NCBI GenBank assembly: GCA_036563245.1
Contig: DATCMU010000053.1
Coordinates: 1 to 64,000 of the forward strand
Length of the DNA stretch: 64,000 nucleotides
DNA from: DATCMU01 sp036563245
Lineage (GTDB): Bacteria > Pseudomonadota > Alphaproteobacteria > Rhizobiales > Devosiaceae
Direction: 5' to 3'
The notes under the pieces: generated by a model
Databases searched by the model: none
What the model saw: the letters and a program-made list of their open reading frames with translations, nothing else
What the model was told of the DNA's origin: nothing
Program-made: the position numbers and the translations under genes
Part shown: piece after piece, positions 52,095-60,416 of the stretch
How the letters are laid out: each line of letters opens with the position of its first letter
Position numbering within the stretch: the first letter of the stretch is position 1

Positions 52095-53279
52095 CTATCG
52101 GCCAACGGTACCGAGGTCGAGGGCGGCCATGCGCTCGATAGCGGCGGCAATGCTCTCGCCTGAGCCGGCAAAGGAGAACCGGACGTAGCGATGTCCGTCG
52201 ATCCGGTCGAAATCGACACCCGGCGTCGCCGCGACGCCCGCCGTTTCCAGCAGAGCCTGGCAGAACCTCATTGAATCGTTGGTGAAGCGCGACGCGTCGA
52301 CATAGGTGTAGAAAGCCCCGTCGACCCCCGTTCCGACGCCGAATCCAAGGCGGTCGAGACCATCGGCAAGCAGGCCCCGGTTCGCTGCGTACCTCGCGCG
52401 CTGCTCCTCGGAATATCCGGTTTCCTGCAGCGCCGCGCGGGCCGCGACCTGGCTGAGCGTCGGTGCCGAGATGAACAGGTTCTGTTGCAGGATTTCGGCG
52501 CGCCGCACCAGCGCCTCGGGCAATACGACCCATCCGACCCGCCAGCCGGTCATGCAGTAGTACTTTGAGAAGCTGTTGACGATGATCGCATCGCTGGTGA
52601 ATTCCGCGGCACTGACCGAAGGTTCGGCATAGGTCAGGCCATGATAGATCTCGTCTGAAACCAGCCGAACGCGCAACCGGGCGCAGGCAGCGACGATTTC
52701 ACCCAGCGCCTCGCGCCCGACCGATGCACCGGTTGGATTGGCCGGACTGGCGAACAACAGGCCCGCGAAGGGCTGTGCGCGATGAGCGGCCATGACCTGC
52801 TCGGCGGTCAGCCGCCACCCATTGGCCGGGCTGAGCGCGATCTCGACCACATTGAAACCCAGCGCAACCAGGATATTGCGATATGCGGGATAGCCCGGCC
52901 GCGTCAGGGCGATCGTTGCGCCCGGTTCGAACCCGGCGAGAAACGACACCACGAAACCCGCGGACGATCCCATCGTCACCAGCAGGCGCTCGGGGTCGAT
53001 CTCGGCACCATGGCGGGCGCGGTAGTATCCGCTGAGCGCCTCGCGCAATTCCACCTGCCCCTTGGCATGGGTATAGCGCTGCGGCTCGCCGAGCGCGGCA
53101 GCAACTGCGTCTCGCACCCTGGGGGCTGGCGCTGCTGCTGGCTCGCCCAGCTCGAGGTGGCAGATTTCCCGCCCCTGTTGTTCAAGCGCCTTGGCCTGGG
53201 CAAGAATCTCCATGGCATAGAAGGGGCGCAGGGCTTCCAGGGTTTGGGGGGTCATGAAAAGGTCCAAGTCGTGCCACAT
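52095..53279 (-). CDS. Class I/II PLP-dependent aminotransferase
   Basis: 394 residues (ATG 53279; ATG 53255 giving MTPQTLEALRPFYAMEIL is an equally likely start). Fold type I signatures: HLELGEP, a central FASPANPTGAS (PLP-binding Asn), VSDEIYHGL (Asp) and the PLP Lys in VNSFSKYYCMTGWRVGW. The C-terminal RFSFAGSGE contains the substrate Arg. Substrate not assignable; the family includes aspartate, alanine and related aminotransferases. Transcribed divergently from the M48 peptidase. Confidence 0.92.
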   Translation of the reverse strand: MWHDLDLFMTPQTLEALRPFYAMEILAQAKALEQQGREICHLELGEPAAAPAPRVRDAVAAALGEPQRYTHAKGQVELREALSGYYRARHGAEIDPERLLVTMGSSAGFVVSFLAGFEPGATIALTRPGYPAYRNILVALGFNVVEIALSPANGWRLTAEQVMAAHRAQPFAGLLFASPANPTGASVGREALGEIVAACARLRVRLVSDEIYHGLTYAEPSVSAAEFTSDAIIVNSFSKYYCMTGWRVGWVVLPEALVRRAEILQQNLFISAPTLSQVAARAALQETGYSEEQRARYAANRGLLADGLDRLGFGVGTGVDGAFYTYVDASRFTNDSMRFCQALLETAGVAATPGVDFDRIDGHRYVRFSFAGSGESIAAAIERMAALDLGTVGR

Positions 53280-53337
53280 TCAGCGTGTCCGGCGCTCCGG
53301 ACATCGGGCGTGAAATCACGATTGGGAAGGAAAGTCC

Positions 53338-54705
53338 ATGCGCTTGTCCAAGCTGCAAGACTGGATGAGGCGATCGACGCTGGTTCTGGCATTGGCCGCG
53401 ATGGCCTTTGCGACCGGTATCCAGCCCGTCTTTGCCCAGCAGATCGCGGTCATTCGGGACGCCGAGGTGGAGTCCATGATCCGCAGCTTCGCCCTGCCGC
53501 TGATGAAGGTGGCGGGCCTTGCGCGCAAGAATCCCAAGGTTGTCCTGGTCAATGACCGGCGCTTCAACGCTTTCGTGATCGAGGATGGGACCATCTTCGT
53601 CAATTACGGCGCCATTCTTGACGTGGAGACGCCGAACGAACTCAAGGCCGTACTCGCGCACGAAATCGGCCACGCCGCAGGCGGCCACCTCGCCCGGTTG
53701 CGGGAACAGGCGGATACCCAGTCGAAATTGCAGGTCATTTCCATGCTGTTGGGCGTTGGTGCCATGGCTGCCGCGTCGCGCAATGGCAATACCGACCTCA
53801 GCGGCATGGCCGGTGCCTTCATCATGGCCTCGCAGTCCGCCTCGGTCAGCAGCCTGATGGCCTTCCGGCGCTCCGAGGAAAGTGCGGCCGATGCTTCAGC
53901 CCTCAAGTATCTCGAAGCCACCGGGCAATCGGGCAAGGGACTTGTGAAGGTGCTCGAACTGCTCCAGCACAACGAATCGACCGGCTCGAGCGCGACGGCC
54001 TATCTGCGCACCCACCCGCTGGCCCAGGATCGCCTGAACCAGGTGGAGGAGGCCGCCAAGCGCGGCAAGTACTACAATCGCGGCGACAGCGCCGCGGACA
54101 CAAGGGAACTCGCCCTTGCACAGGCCAAGCTGGTCGGCTTTCTCGAAGGCCAGGCAGTCACCCTGTCCCGCTACCCCAATTCGGACAAGTCGATACCGGC
54201 ACGCTACGCCCGCATCATTGCCGCATACCGGTCCGGGGCGGCAATCGGGGCGGTACGGCTCATGCCCGGACTGATTTCCGCCGATCCTAAAAACCCTTAT
54301 TTTTACGAGCTTTACGGCCAGATGCTCTTTGAAACCGGCAAGGCGAGCGAAGCCCTCAAACCCTTGCGAACCGCAATCCAGCTGGCCAATCCGGCAACCC
54401 AGATCCGCATCCTCTACGGCCAGGCGCTGGTGGACGCGGGTGGCACGGCCAATTTCAACGAGGCGCTGGTCCAGCTCAATCGCGCGGCCAGCGAAGGCGA
54501 GAAGACCGCCTGGGTCTACACCACCATGTCGCGTGCCTATGGCGGGCTCGGAATGACCGGAGAGGCAACGCTGGCGGCGGCGGAGGCGGCGGTTGCCCGC
54601 GACGACTTGCCCACTGCCCTTGGCCTGGCGCGCCGTGCTCAACAAGATTTGAAGAAGAATTCGCCGGCCTGGCTTCGCGCGGACGATATTCTTAACCTCG
54701 GCTAA
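53338..54705 (+). CDS. Periplasmic M48 metalloprotease with TPR-like repeats (BepA/YfgC-like)
   Basis: 455 residues. Signal peptide about 1-34 (LVLALAAMAFATG...VFAQ). Zn motif HEIGH at 108-112 (LAHEIGHAAGGHLAR) and the downstream Glu in RRSEESAADASAL. The C-terminal half has helical TPR-like repeats. This matches BepA, which in E. coli promotes LptD and outer-membrane protein assembly and degrades failed intermediates. GGGAAGGAAAG is a good ribosome binding site. A DsbA-like gene follows, fitting an envelope quality-control theme. Confidence 0.94.
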   Translation: MRLSKLQDWMRRSTLVLALAAMAFATGIQPVFAQQIAVIRDAEVESMIRSFALPLMKVAGLARKNPKVVLVNDRRFNAFVIEDGTIFVNYGAILDVETPNELKAVLAHEIGHAAGGHLARLREQADTQSKLQVISMLLGVGAMAAASRNGNTDLSGMAGAFIMASQSASVSSLMAFRRSEESAADASALKYLEATGQSGKGLVKVLELLQHNESTGSSATAYLRTHPLAQDRLNQVEEAAKRGKYYNRGDSAADTRELALAQAKLVGFLEGQAVTLSRYPNSDKSIPARYARIIAAYRSGAAIGAVRLMPGLISADPKNPYFYELYGQMLFETGKASEALKPLRTAIQLANPATQIRILYGQALVDAGGTANFNEALVQLNRAASEGEKTAWVYTTMSRAYGGLGMTGEATLAAAEAAVARDDLPTALGLARRAQQDLKKNSPAWLRADDILNLG

Positions 54706-54754
54706 GCGTCGACGCGCTAAAAATCGGCCCAAACTGACGATTCGGGAGTAATCG

Positions 54755-55609
54755 ATGCAACGCACCCTGCTTGCGCTCGTCGCACTAGTCGCCATTTGCT
54801 CGGGGCTGCTGGCGACCTATGCGCTGGTACGCCCGGCACCGGCTCTCGACAAGGATGCGGTGAGATCGATCGTATCGGAAGTCCTCGCGGACCGCGCCAG
54901 TAGCGCTTCTGCTGCGGCTGCCCCGGAAAAGCTCGACGCCTCGACCATCAATCCCATGATCGAGAGCTACCTGATGCAGAACCCGGAAATCCTGCAGAAG
55001 GTTTCCCAGGCGCTGGATGAGAAGATCAAGGCCGCCGACGCCGAGCGCGCCCGCACCCAGATCGCCGCTCTGCACGACCAGATCTTCAACGATCCGAACC
55101 AGATCGTGGTCGGCAATCCCAATGGCGACGTCACGCTCGTGGAGATGTTCGACTACAACTGCACCTATTGCCGCAGCGCCCTGCCCGACCTGGCCGCCCT
55201 GATCCAGGAGGATCCCAATCTGCGCGTCGTGCTCAAGGAATTCCCGATCCTGTCGAAGGGCTCGGTGGATGCGGCGCGCGTGGCGATCCTGGTCAGCCAG
55301 TCCAAGGCCGACTACTGGACGTTCCACCAGGCGCTGTTCTCTTCGCGCGGCCAGGTCAATGCCGACACGGCTTGGAACGAAGCCGAGGCGCTGGGGCTTG
55401 ACCGTGCCGCCCTTGAACCAAAGGCGGCATCGAACGAGGTGGCCAGCATCATCCAGTCGTCCTACAACATCGCCAAGGCGCTCAACATCACGGGTACGCC
55501 GACCTTCATCATCGGCAACGAAATCATCCCCGGAGCAGTGGGCAAGGATGAGCTCAAGACGCGCATCGCCAACATGCGCGCCTGCGGCGAGACAGTCTGC
55601 GGGGGCTAA
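54755..55609 (+). CDS. DsbA-family thiol-disulfide protein with N-terminal helical domain (ScsC/Com1-like)
   Basis: 284 residues. An N-terminal hydrophobic segment (about 5-24) acts as signal or anchor. A helical region (about 30-115) resembles the trimerisation segment of ScsC/Com1. The thioredoxin-like domain has CxxC as Cys136-Thr-Tyr-Cys139 and the cis-Pro loop GTPTFIIG. CTYC is typical of this group. Predicted role: disulfide formation or isomerisation of envelope proteins. It lies 49 bases after the protease gene. Confidence 0.92.
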   Translation: MQRTLLALVALVAICSGLLATYALVRPAPALDKDAVRSIVSEVLADRASSASAAAAPEKLDASTINPMIESYLMQNPEILQKVSQALDEKIKAADAERARTQIAALHDQIFNDPNQIVVGNPNGDVTLVEMFDYNCTYCRSALPDLAALIQEDPNLRVVLKEFPILSKGSVDAARVAILVSQSKADYWTFHQALFSSRGQVNADTAWNEAEALGLDRAALEPKAASNEVASIIQSSYNIAKALNITGTPTFIIGNEIIPGAVGKDELKTRIANMRACGETVCGG

Positions 55610-55665
55610 GGCTGGCCGCTCCCTGCCCCGTGGCCGGGTGGCGGATAGCGTGGTCAATGCAGGCT

Positions 55666-55692
55666 TTGCGTTTTCGGTGCATTTCGTATAGT
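55666..55692 (+). promoter_or_regulatory. Candidate promoter of aroQ-accB-accC
   Basis: TTGCGT at 55666-55671, 15 bases, TATAGT at 55687-55692. The spacing is short (16 or 17 with weaker -35 choices). Located 44 bases before the aroQ ATG. Confidence 0.35.
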
Positions 55693-55735
55693 GCAGCTTG
55701 CGCCGGCGGCAGGGTCGGCCCACAAGGCGTAGGTC

Positions 55736-56170
55736 ATGGCCAAGCGTATTCTAGTTCTGAACGGCCCGAATCTGAACCTGCTCGGTACGCGGGAACCCGG
55801 CGTCTATGGCGCCGAGACCCTTGCCGACATAGAGGCGATGTGCCGGGCGGAATGCGAGCGGCACGGATTCGAGCTGAGTTTCCGCCAGTCCAACCATGAA
55901 GGCGAACTGGTGACGTGGATTCAGCAGGCACGCGAAAACGCGGACGCCATCGTCATCAACCCCGCCGCCTATTCTCACACCTCGGTCGCCATTCACGACG
56001 CGCTGCGCGCGGTCGCCTTGCCGGTGATCGAGGTCCATCTGTCAAATATCCATCAGCGCGAAGCGTTCCGCCACCATTCCTATGTATCCGCGGTCGCGAC
56101 CGGGGTCATTTGCGGGCTCGGGCCCGCTGGGTATAGTCTGGCGATAACCGCGCTCGCCGCGCGCCTTTGA
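55736..56170 (+). CDS. aroQ: 3-dehydroquinate dehydratase type II
   Basis: Third step of the shikimate pathway. At 144 residues it is the usual dodecameric type II enzyme: NGPNLNLLGTREPGVYG with Arg19 and catalytic Tyr24, NPAAYSHTSVAIHDAL, and IEVHLSNIHQREAFRHHS with His101. It is followed by accB after 34 bases; aroQ-accB-accC is a conserved order in proteobacteria. Confidence 0.97.
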   Translation: MAKRILVLNGPNLNLLGTREPGVYGAETLADIEAMCRAECERHGFELSFRQSNHEGELVTWIQQARENADAIVINPAAYSHTSVAIHDALRAVALPVIEVHLSNIHQREAFRHHSYVSAVATGVICGLGPAGYSLAITALAARL

Positions 56171-56204
56171 GGGAGTTTCAGCGTTGCCACGGGAGCCAAG
56201 AAGC

Positions 56205-56702
56205 ATGAACAAGTCGTCCCAGGTCGATGAGCATCTCATCCGCACGATTGCCGAACTGGTCAACGAGGCGAACCTCGCGGAAATCGAGATCGAACAGGAC
56301 GACATGCGCATCAGGGTGACGCGCACTTTCGCTTCGCGCGAGGTAGTCATGTCCGCACCGCCAAGCTATGCGGCGGCGCCCGCCCCGGCACCCGCTGCGC
56401 CCGCGGCCGCACCGGCCGGCGGCGCGATCAGCATCCCGCCCGCCGCAGCGGACGATCTTGCCTCCAATCCCGGTACGCTCACCTCTCCGATGGTCGGCAC
56501 CGCATACCGCTCGCCCGAACCAGGCTCCGCTCCCTTCATCGAGGTGGGCGCCAAGGTGAGCGAAGGGCAAACGGTCCTCATCATCGAAGCGATGAAGACC
56601 ATGAACCAGATCCCGGCGCATCGTTCGGGCACGGTGACGCGTATCCTGGTCGAGGATGCCCAACCGGTGGAATACGGCGAACCGCTCGTCGTCATCGAAT
56701 AA
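56205..56702 (+). CDS. accB: Acetyl-CoA carboxylase biotin carboxyl carrier protein
   Basis: Carries biotin between AccC and the carboxyltransferase in the first step of fatty-acid synthesis. 165 residues from ATG 56205 (GGGAG upstream). N-terminal dimer/interaction part, an Ala/Pro-rich linker (about 55-80), and the biotinyl domain with Lys131 in EAMKTMN (usual EAMKMMN/EAMKLMN). The thumb is present before it. Upstream of accC by 18 bases. Confidence 0.96.
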   Translation: MNKSSQVDEHLIRTIAELVNEANLAEIEIEQDDMRIRVTRTFASREVVMSAPPSYAAAPAPAPAAPAAAPAGGAISIPPAAADDLASNPGTLTSPMVGTAYRSPEPGSAPFIEVGAKVSEGQTVLIIEAMKTMNQIPAHRSGTVTRILVEDAQPVEYGEPLVVIE

Positions 56703-56720
56703 CAACAAAGAGCCACGCCG

Positions 56721-58070
56721 ATGTTCTCCAAGGTCCTGATAGCCAACCGCGGGGAAATTGCCCTGCGCATCCTGCGCGCCTGCAAGGAACTGGGCATCCA
56801 GACGGTTGCCGTGCATTCGGTTGCCGATGCCAATGCCATGCATGTGCGCCTTGCCGACGAGAGCGTGTGCATCGGCCCCAACGCGGCCAAGGACAGCTAT
56901 CTCAATATTCCCGCGATCCTCGCCGCATGCGAAATCACCGGCGCGGACGCCGTGCATCCAGGCTACGGGTTCCTTTCGGAAAACGCCCGCTTCGCACGCA
57001 TCCTTGAAGAGCACAAGATCACGTTTATCGGCCCCTCCGCGCGCCATATCGAGATCATGGGCGACAAGATCGAAGCCAAGCGCACCGCGTCCGAACTCGG
57101 CATTCCGGTAGTTCCGGGCTCCGAAGGCGCGGTGAAGACGGAGGCGGAAGCCAGGAAGGTCGCAGCCGGCATCGGCTATCCGGTGCTGATCAAGGCCGCG
57201 GCGGGCGGTGGCGGACGCGGCATGAAGGTGGCACGGACCGAACTGGACCTGGGCGTCGCCTTCTCGACCGCAAGGACCGAATCCAAGGCCGCATTCGGAG
57301 ATGATGCGGTCTATATCGAGAAATACCTTGGCAAGCCGCGCCATATCGAGGTGCAGGTGATCGGCGACGGGCGCGGCAACGCGGTGCATCTGGGCACACG
57401 CGACTGTTCGCTGCAGCGCCGGCACCAGAAGGTTTGGGAAGAAGCTGTCGCCCCGACCGTATCCGCGGAGGAACAGGCGCGAATCGGCGAAGTCTGCGCT
57501 GCTGCCATGCGCAAGCTGAAATACTCGGGCGCCGGGACGATCGAGTTCCTCTATGAAAACGGCGAGTTCTATTTCATCGAGATGAATACCCGGCTGCAGG
57601 TGGAGCATCCGGTGACCGAGCGTGTCACCAACATGGATATCGTCTATGAGCAGATCAGCGTTGCCAGCGGCGAGGAACTGAGCGTCGCGCAGCAGGACAT
57701 CACATTTACCGGCCACGCCATCGAAGTGCGGATCAATGCCGAGGATGCGGAGACATTCGCGCCGTCTCCGGGCAAGATCACGGCATACCACCCTGCCGGC
57801 GGCATGGGCGTCCGCATCGATTCAGCGGTCTATCAGGGCTATTCGATCCCCCCGTATTACGACAGCCTGATCGGCAAGCTCATCGTGCACGGCCGTACGC
57901 GGGAGGAGTGCCTGCAGCGATTGCGGCGGGCGCTCGACGAGTTCATTGTCGATGGCGTGAAAACGACGTTGCCCCTGTTCCGGCGACTGATCAAGGAACC
58001 CGACATTCTCAGCGGCAACTATGATATTCACTGGCTCGAGAACTATCTGAGCGAGAGCAAGAAGGCCTGA
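56721..58070 (+). CDS. accC: Acetyl-CoA carboxylase biotin carboxylase subunit
   Basis: ATP-grasp enzyme that carboxylates biotin on AccB. 449 residues, exactly the family size: NRGEIALRILRA at the start, the glycine-rich ATP loop AAAGGGGRGMKVA, EKYLGKPRHIEVQVIGD, and FIEMNTRLQVEHPVTE, which contains the catalytic Arg and Glu residues. Co-transcribed with accB. Confidence 0.98.
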   Translation: MFSKVLIANRGEIALRILRACKELGIQTVAVHSVADANAMHVRLADESVCIGPNAAKDSYLNIPAILAACEITGADAVHPGYGFLSENARFARILEEHKITFIGPSARHIEIMGDKIEAKRTASELGIPVVPGSEGAVKTEAEARKVAAGIGYPVLIKAAAGGGGRGMKVARTELDLGVAFSTARTESKAAFGDDAVYIEKYLGKPRHIEVQVIGDGRGNAVHLGTRDCSLQRRHQKVWEEAVAPTVSAEEQARIGEVCAAAMRKLKYSGAGTIEFLYENGEFYFIEMNTRLQVEHPVTERVTNMDIVYEQISVASGEELSVAQQDITFTGHAIEVRINAEDAETFAPSPGKITAYHPAGGMGVRIDSAVYQGYSIPPYYDSLIGKLIVHGRTREECLQRLRRALDEFIVDGVKTTLPLFRRLIKEPDILSGNYDIHWLENYLSESKKA

Positions 58071-58082
58071 CGGGCCGATGCC

Positions 58083-58736
58083 ATGCGCAAGGACGACCCA
58101 TTCGCGCTTGAACTGACGCCGGACCTGATCGTCCGGGCGTATCAGGCCGGCATATTCCCGATGGCGGAAGATGCCGATTCGGCCGACGTCTTCTGGGTGT
58201 CGCCGCAAAAGCGCGGGATCATCCCCCTCGAAGGGTTCCACATCTCCCGGAGCCTGCGCAAACGCCTCAAGCACCATCCCTGGTCGATCCGTATCGACAC
58301 CGATTTCTCTGGTGTGATCGAGGGATGCGCGACATCCGGATCGGACCGCGAATCGACCTGGATAAACGACACCCTGCGCCGCCTCTACGGCGAGCTTTTC
58401 GACCGTGGAATTTGCCACACCGTCGAAATCTGGGAGGGCGCCGAGATGGTCGGCGGCCTCTACGGGCTGTCGCTGGGCGCGGCTTTCTTCGGCGAGAGCA
58501 TGTTCCACAAGCGCACCGACGCCAGCAAGGTCGCCCTCGCCCATCTCGTCGAACGGCTGCGGGCTGGGGGGTACGTCCTGCTCGATACCCAGTTCATCAC
58601 CGAGCACCTGCGCTCGCTCGGCGCGGTCGAGATTCCGCGAGAGGTCTATGAAATGCGCCTGCAAAAGGCCCTGGGCCGGAAGGGCGACTTCACGGCCTGG
58701 GATCGCCAGCAGGCTCAAGGGGCCAACGGGGACTGA
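58083..58736 (+). CDS. aat: Leucyl/phenylalanyl-tRNA-protein transferase
   Basis: Adds Leu or Phe to N-terminal Arg/Lys of proteins for N-end-rule degradation by ClpAP with ClpS. 217 residues with family blocks YQAGIFPMAED, FHISRSLRKRL, TWINDTLRRLYGELFDRG, GGLYGLSLGAAFFGESMF and VLLDTQFITEHLRSLGAVEIPR. It lies 12 bases after accC, last in the aroQ-acc unit; converges with the DUF2155 gene. Confidence 0.96.
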   Translation: MRKDDPFALELTPDLIVRAYQAGIFPMAEDADSADVFWVSPQKRGIIPLEGFHISRSLRKRLKHHPWSIRIDTDFSGVIEGCATSGSDRESTWINDTLRRLYGELFDRGICHTVEIWEGAEMVGGLYGLSLGAAFFGESMFHKRTDASKVALAHLVERLRAGGYVLLDTQFITEHLRSLGAVEIPREVYEMRLQKALGRKGDFTAWDRQQAQGANGD

Positions 58737-58748
58737 TCCGGCATCGTG

Positions 58749-59165
58749 CTATTGCTTGTTGCGCTGGTCGGGGGGCGGTACGTCCGAGGTCTGCTTGCAG
58801 TCCACGAGCCAGATATCGTAGACGGCGTTGTCTATGGCGTTGAGGGCCGGCGCATCGGCAAACATCCAGCCGGTAAAGATGCGCTTGATCGAGCCCTTCA
58901 GGCTCACCTGGTCGACTTCGAGAAATACCGAAGTCCGCTGAGCCTCGCTGGGTGGGCGGGTGTAGCAGACGCGCGGCGTGATCTGCAGCGAGCCGAATTG
59001 CACGGTCTCGTTGATATAGACGTCGAAATCGGTGATTCGGCCCGTGATCTTGTCGAGGCCAGCCAGTTCGGCCACCGGATTGGCGATGGTCTCTGCGTGA
59101 GCCGGACCAACAACCGCCGCAAGGGCGAAGGCGAATGAGAGCAGACCTGCGCGAATCGGATTCAT
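58749..59165 (-). CDS. DUF2155 secreted protein
   Basis: 138 residues from ATG 59165. Signal peptide about 1-24 (cleavage near PAHA). Mature part with LDKITGRITDFDVYINETVQ, VCYTRPPSEAQRTSVFLEV and KRIFTGWMFADAPALNAI, the DUF2155 signatures including two conserved Cys (VCYTRPP and WLVDCKQ), which may form a disulfide. Function unknown. It neighbours aat and the NDUFA12 homologue, an order kept widely in alphaproteobacteria. Confidence 0.9.
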   Translation of the reverse strand: MNPIRAGLLSFAFALAAVVGPAHAETIANPVAELAGLDKITGRITDFDVYINETVQFGSLQITPRVCYTRPPSEAQRTSVFLEVDQVSLKGSIKRIFTGWMFADAPALNAIDNAVYDIWLVDCKQTSDVPPPDQRNKQ

Positions 59166-59207
59166 GCGCACCAACCTGGGGGCAAGTCGCGGCGAAATCG
59201 GGGCCGC

Positions 59208-59591
59208 CTATTCCGGGGACCAGGCGTCGTAGTCGCCGGTCACGCGCGGACGTTCGCCCCTGGACAGAAGGCTGCCATCGGGCCGGTAGGCCGCGGCGGT
59301 GCCGGTGAGGTTGGGCCGGTGCGGCAATTCCCATGCGCGCGCGGCATAGCGTTCGCGCGACGGCGGCGTGTCCGTGCGGTGATGCATCCAGCCGTGCCAG
59401 CCCGGGGGAATCGCGGAGGCATCGGCCGGGCCGTTGTAGATGACCCAGCGACGATCGTTCTTGCGATGCTTGTAGTAACGGTTACCCGCCTCGTCCGTGC
59501 CCACATACTCGCCACGCAGCCAGGTAAACAGGCGCGTGCCGAGGGTTTCCTTGTTCCACCAGATGAACAATTCGGCGATAAACTGTTTCAT
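59208..59591 (-). CDS. NADH:ubiquinone oxidoreductase accessory subunit, NDUFA12 family
   Basis: 127 residues from ATG 59591. Homologue of mitochondrial complex I subunit B17.2/NDUFA12, an accessory subunit retained in alphaproteobacterial complex I. Signatures: WWNKETLGTRLFTWLRGEYVG, YYKHRKNDRRWVIYNG and IPPGWHGWMHHRTDTPPS. It is far from the nuo block (56 kb) but should work in the same complex. Same strand as and 42 bases upstream of DUF2155, so possibly co-transcribed. Confidence 0.94.
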   Translation of the reverse strand: MKQFIAELFIWWNKETLGTRLFTWLRGEYVGTDEAGNRYYKHRKNDRRWVIYNGPADASAIPPGWHGWMHHRTDTPPSRERYAARAWELPHRPNLTGTAAAYRPDGSLLSRGERPRVTGDYDAWSPE

Positions 59592-59829
59592 TCCATGAGG
59601 GTCCAGAGCTTGACCTGAGGCGCACCCGGCGCCGGACGCGGATCGATTTAACACGCGATCCGCCCAAGGGCCAGTACCGATCTGGTCGCGGTGGCGGAAA
59701 CGTCTCGTCTTGCCTTGCAGACGAAAAAAAATGGACTTGACTCCGTCCGCCCGAAAACGCGTCCGTTCGCGGCCGGATTCGTGATCCCCCGTCGCACTCT
59801 TGATGTGTTACATTCACTGCACTCCGCCA

Positions 59830-59868
59830 GTGCCATGAATTTCAAGCGCGTGCGGGAATTCATGGCAC
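59830..59868. repeat. 12-bp perfect inverted repeat
   Basis: GTGCCATGAATT (59830-59841) and AATTCATGGCAC (59857-59868) with a 15-base spacer. No T-run follows on either strand. Possible dyad operator or RNA hairpin. Confidence 0.75.
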
Positions 59869-60041
59869 ATCGCGCAGGGCGGGAAGGCGCGGGATTCGGT
59901 CCCGGCAGGCGGCTTGCACCATCGACCGCGCCGGACAAGCGGTCTTGATCATTATCCCCGCTGTTCACACTTAATATACCAGATTTGGGGACCATCGGAG
60001 CCAGAAACACAAGGGCTAGTGATCGCACCCAATGAATAAGG

Positions 60042-60070
60042 TTGACGGAAAATTTGAATCGCGCCTAACT
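60042..60070 (+). promoter_or_regulatory. Candidate promoter of nrdJ
   Basis: TTGACG at 60042-60047, 17 bases, CTAACT at 60065-60070 (weak -10). Predicted start near 60077, about 340 bases before the nrdJ ATG. Confidence 0.35.
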
Positions 60071-60416
60071 CGACACCGTTGCGTTGTCGTTTTCGCTGCG
60101 GCGGGCGGTGTGATCGGAAACATGCGGGCCGAGGGGTATTCCCCCAACCTGGCTCGAGGGGATGGTTTCGGTTTGGCCGGCGGGTTCTGCCAGTTGTGGT
60201 GGGACCATCAACCCAATGTCGGGAAACGGCACGAACCGGACGATGAGGCGTCGGTGGCGGAGTTGGAGTCGCCCCGGCCCGGCGGCGTTGTCCGTGATCG
60301 CTCGAAGGGGTCCGTACGAGGCGCCGCGAGCCAGGCAGTCAAACAGTTTGGAAGACAAGCCGCAGTGTGGCTTGCGGGCGCGTCGTGCGCCCTTGGATCA
60401 TGGGGGTCTTTCCGGA

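Larger units (their letters stand above)
59592..60416. other. 825-base gene-free region between NDUFA12 and nrdJ
   Basis: No ORF with coding character on either strand. Contents: A8 run at 59724-59731 preceded by TCGTCT / AGACGA, a 12-bp perfect inverted repeat (59830-59868), a candidate promoter at 60042-60070 and a GC hairpin GGGCGC-GTCGT-GCGCCC at 60376-60392, close to the nrdJ start. The 340 bases from the promoter to nrdJ look like an untranslated leader. Confidence 0.5.

Noticed and set aside
59703..59731. Terminator at TCGTCT / AGACGA followed by A8
   Set aside because: The run is A on the plus strand after the hairpin, and on the minus strand the T-run comes before the hairpin, so it cannot terminate in either direction.
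60150..60350. Cobalamin riboswitch before nrdJ
   Set aside because: Only short partial matches (GGGAAACGGCACGAACC, GCGAGCCAGG); the B12 box and the GCCACTG loop are absent. Left as an untested leader.
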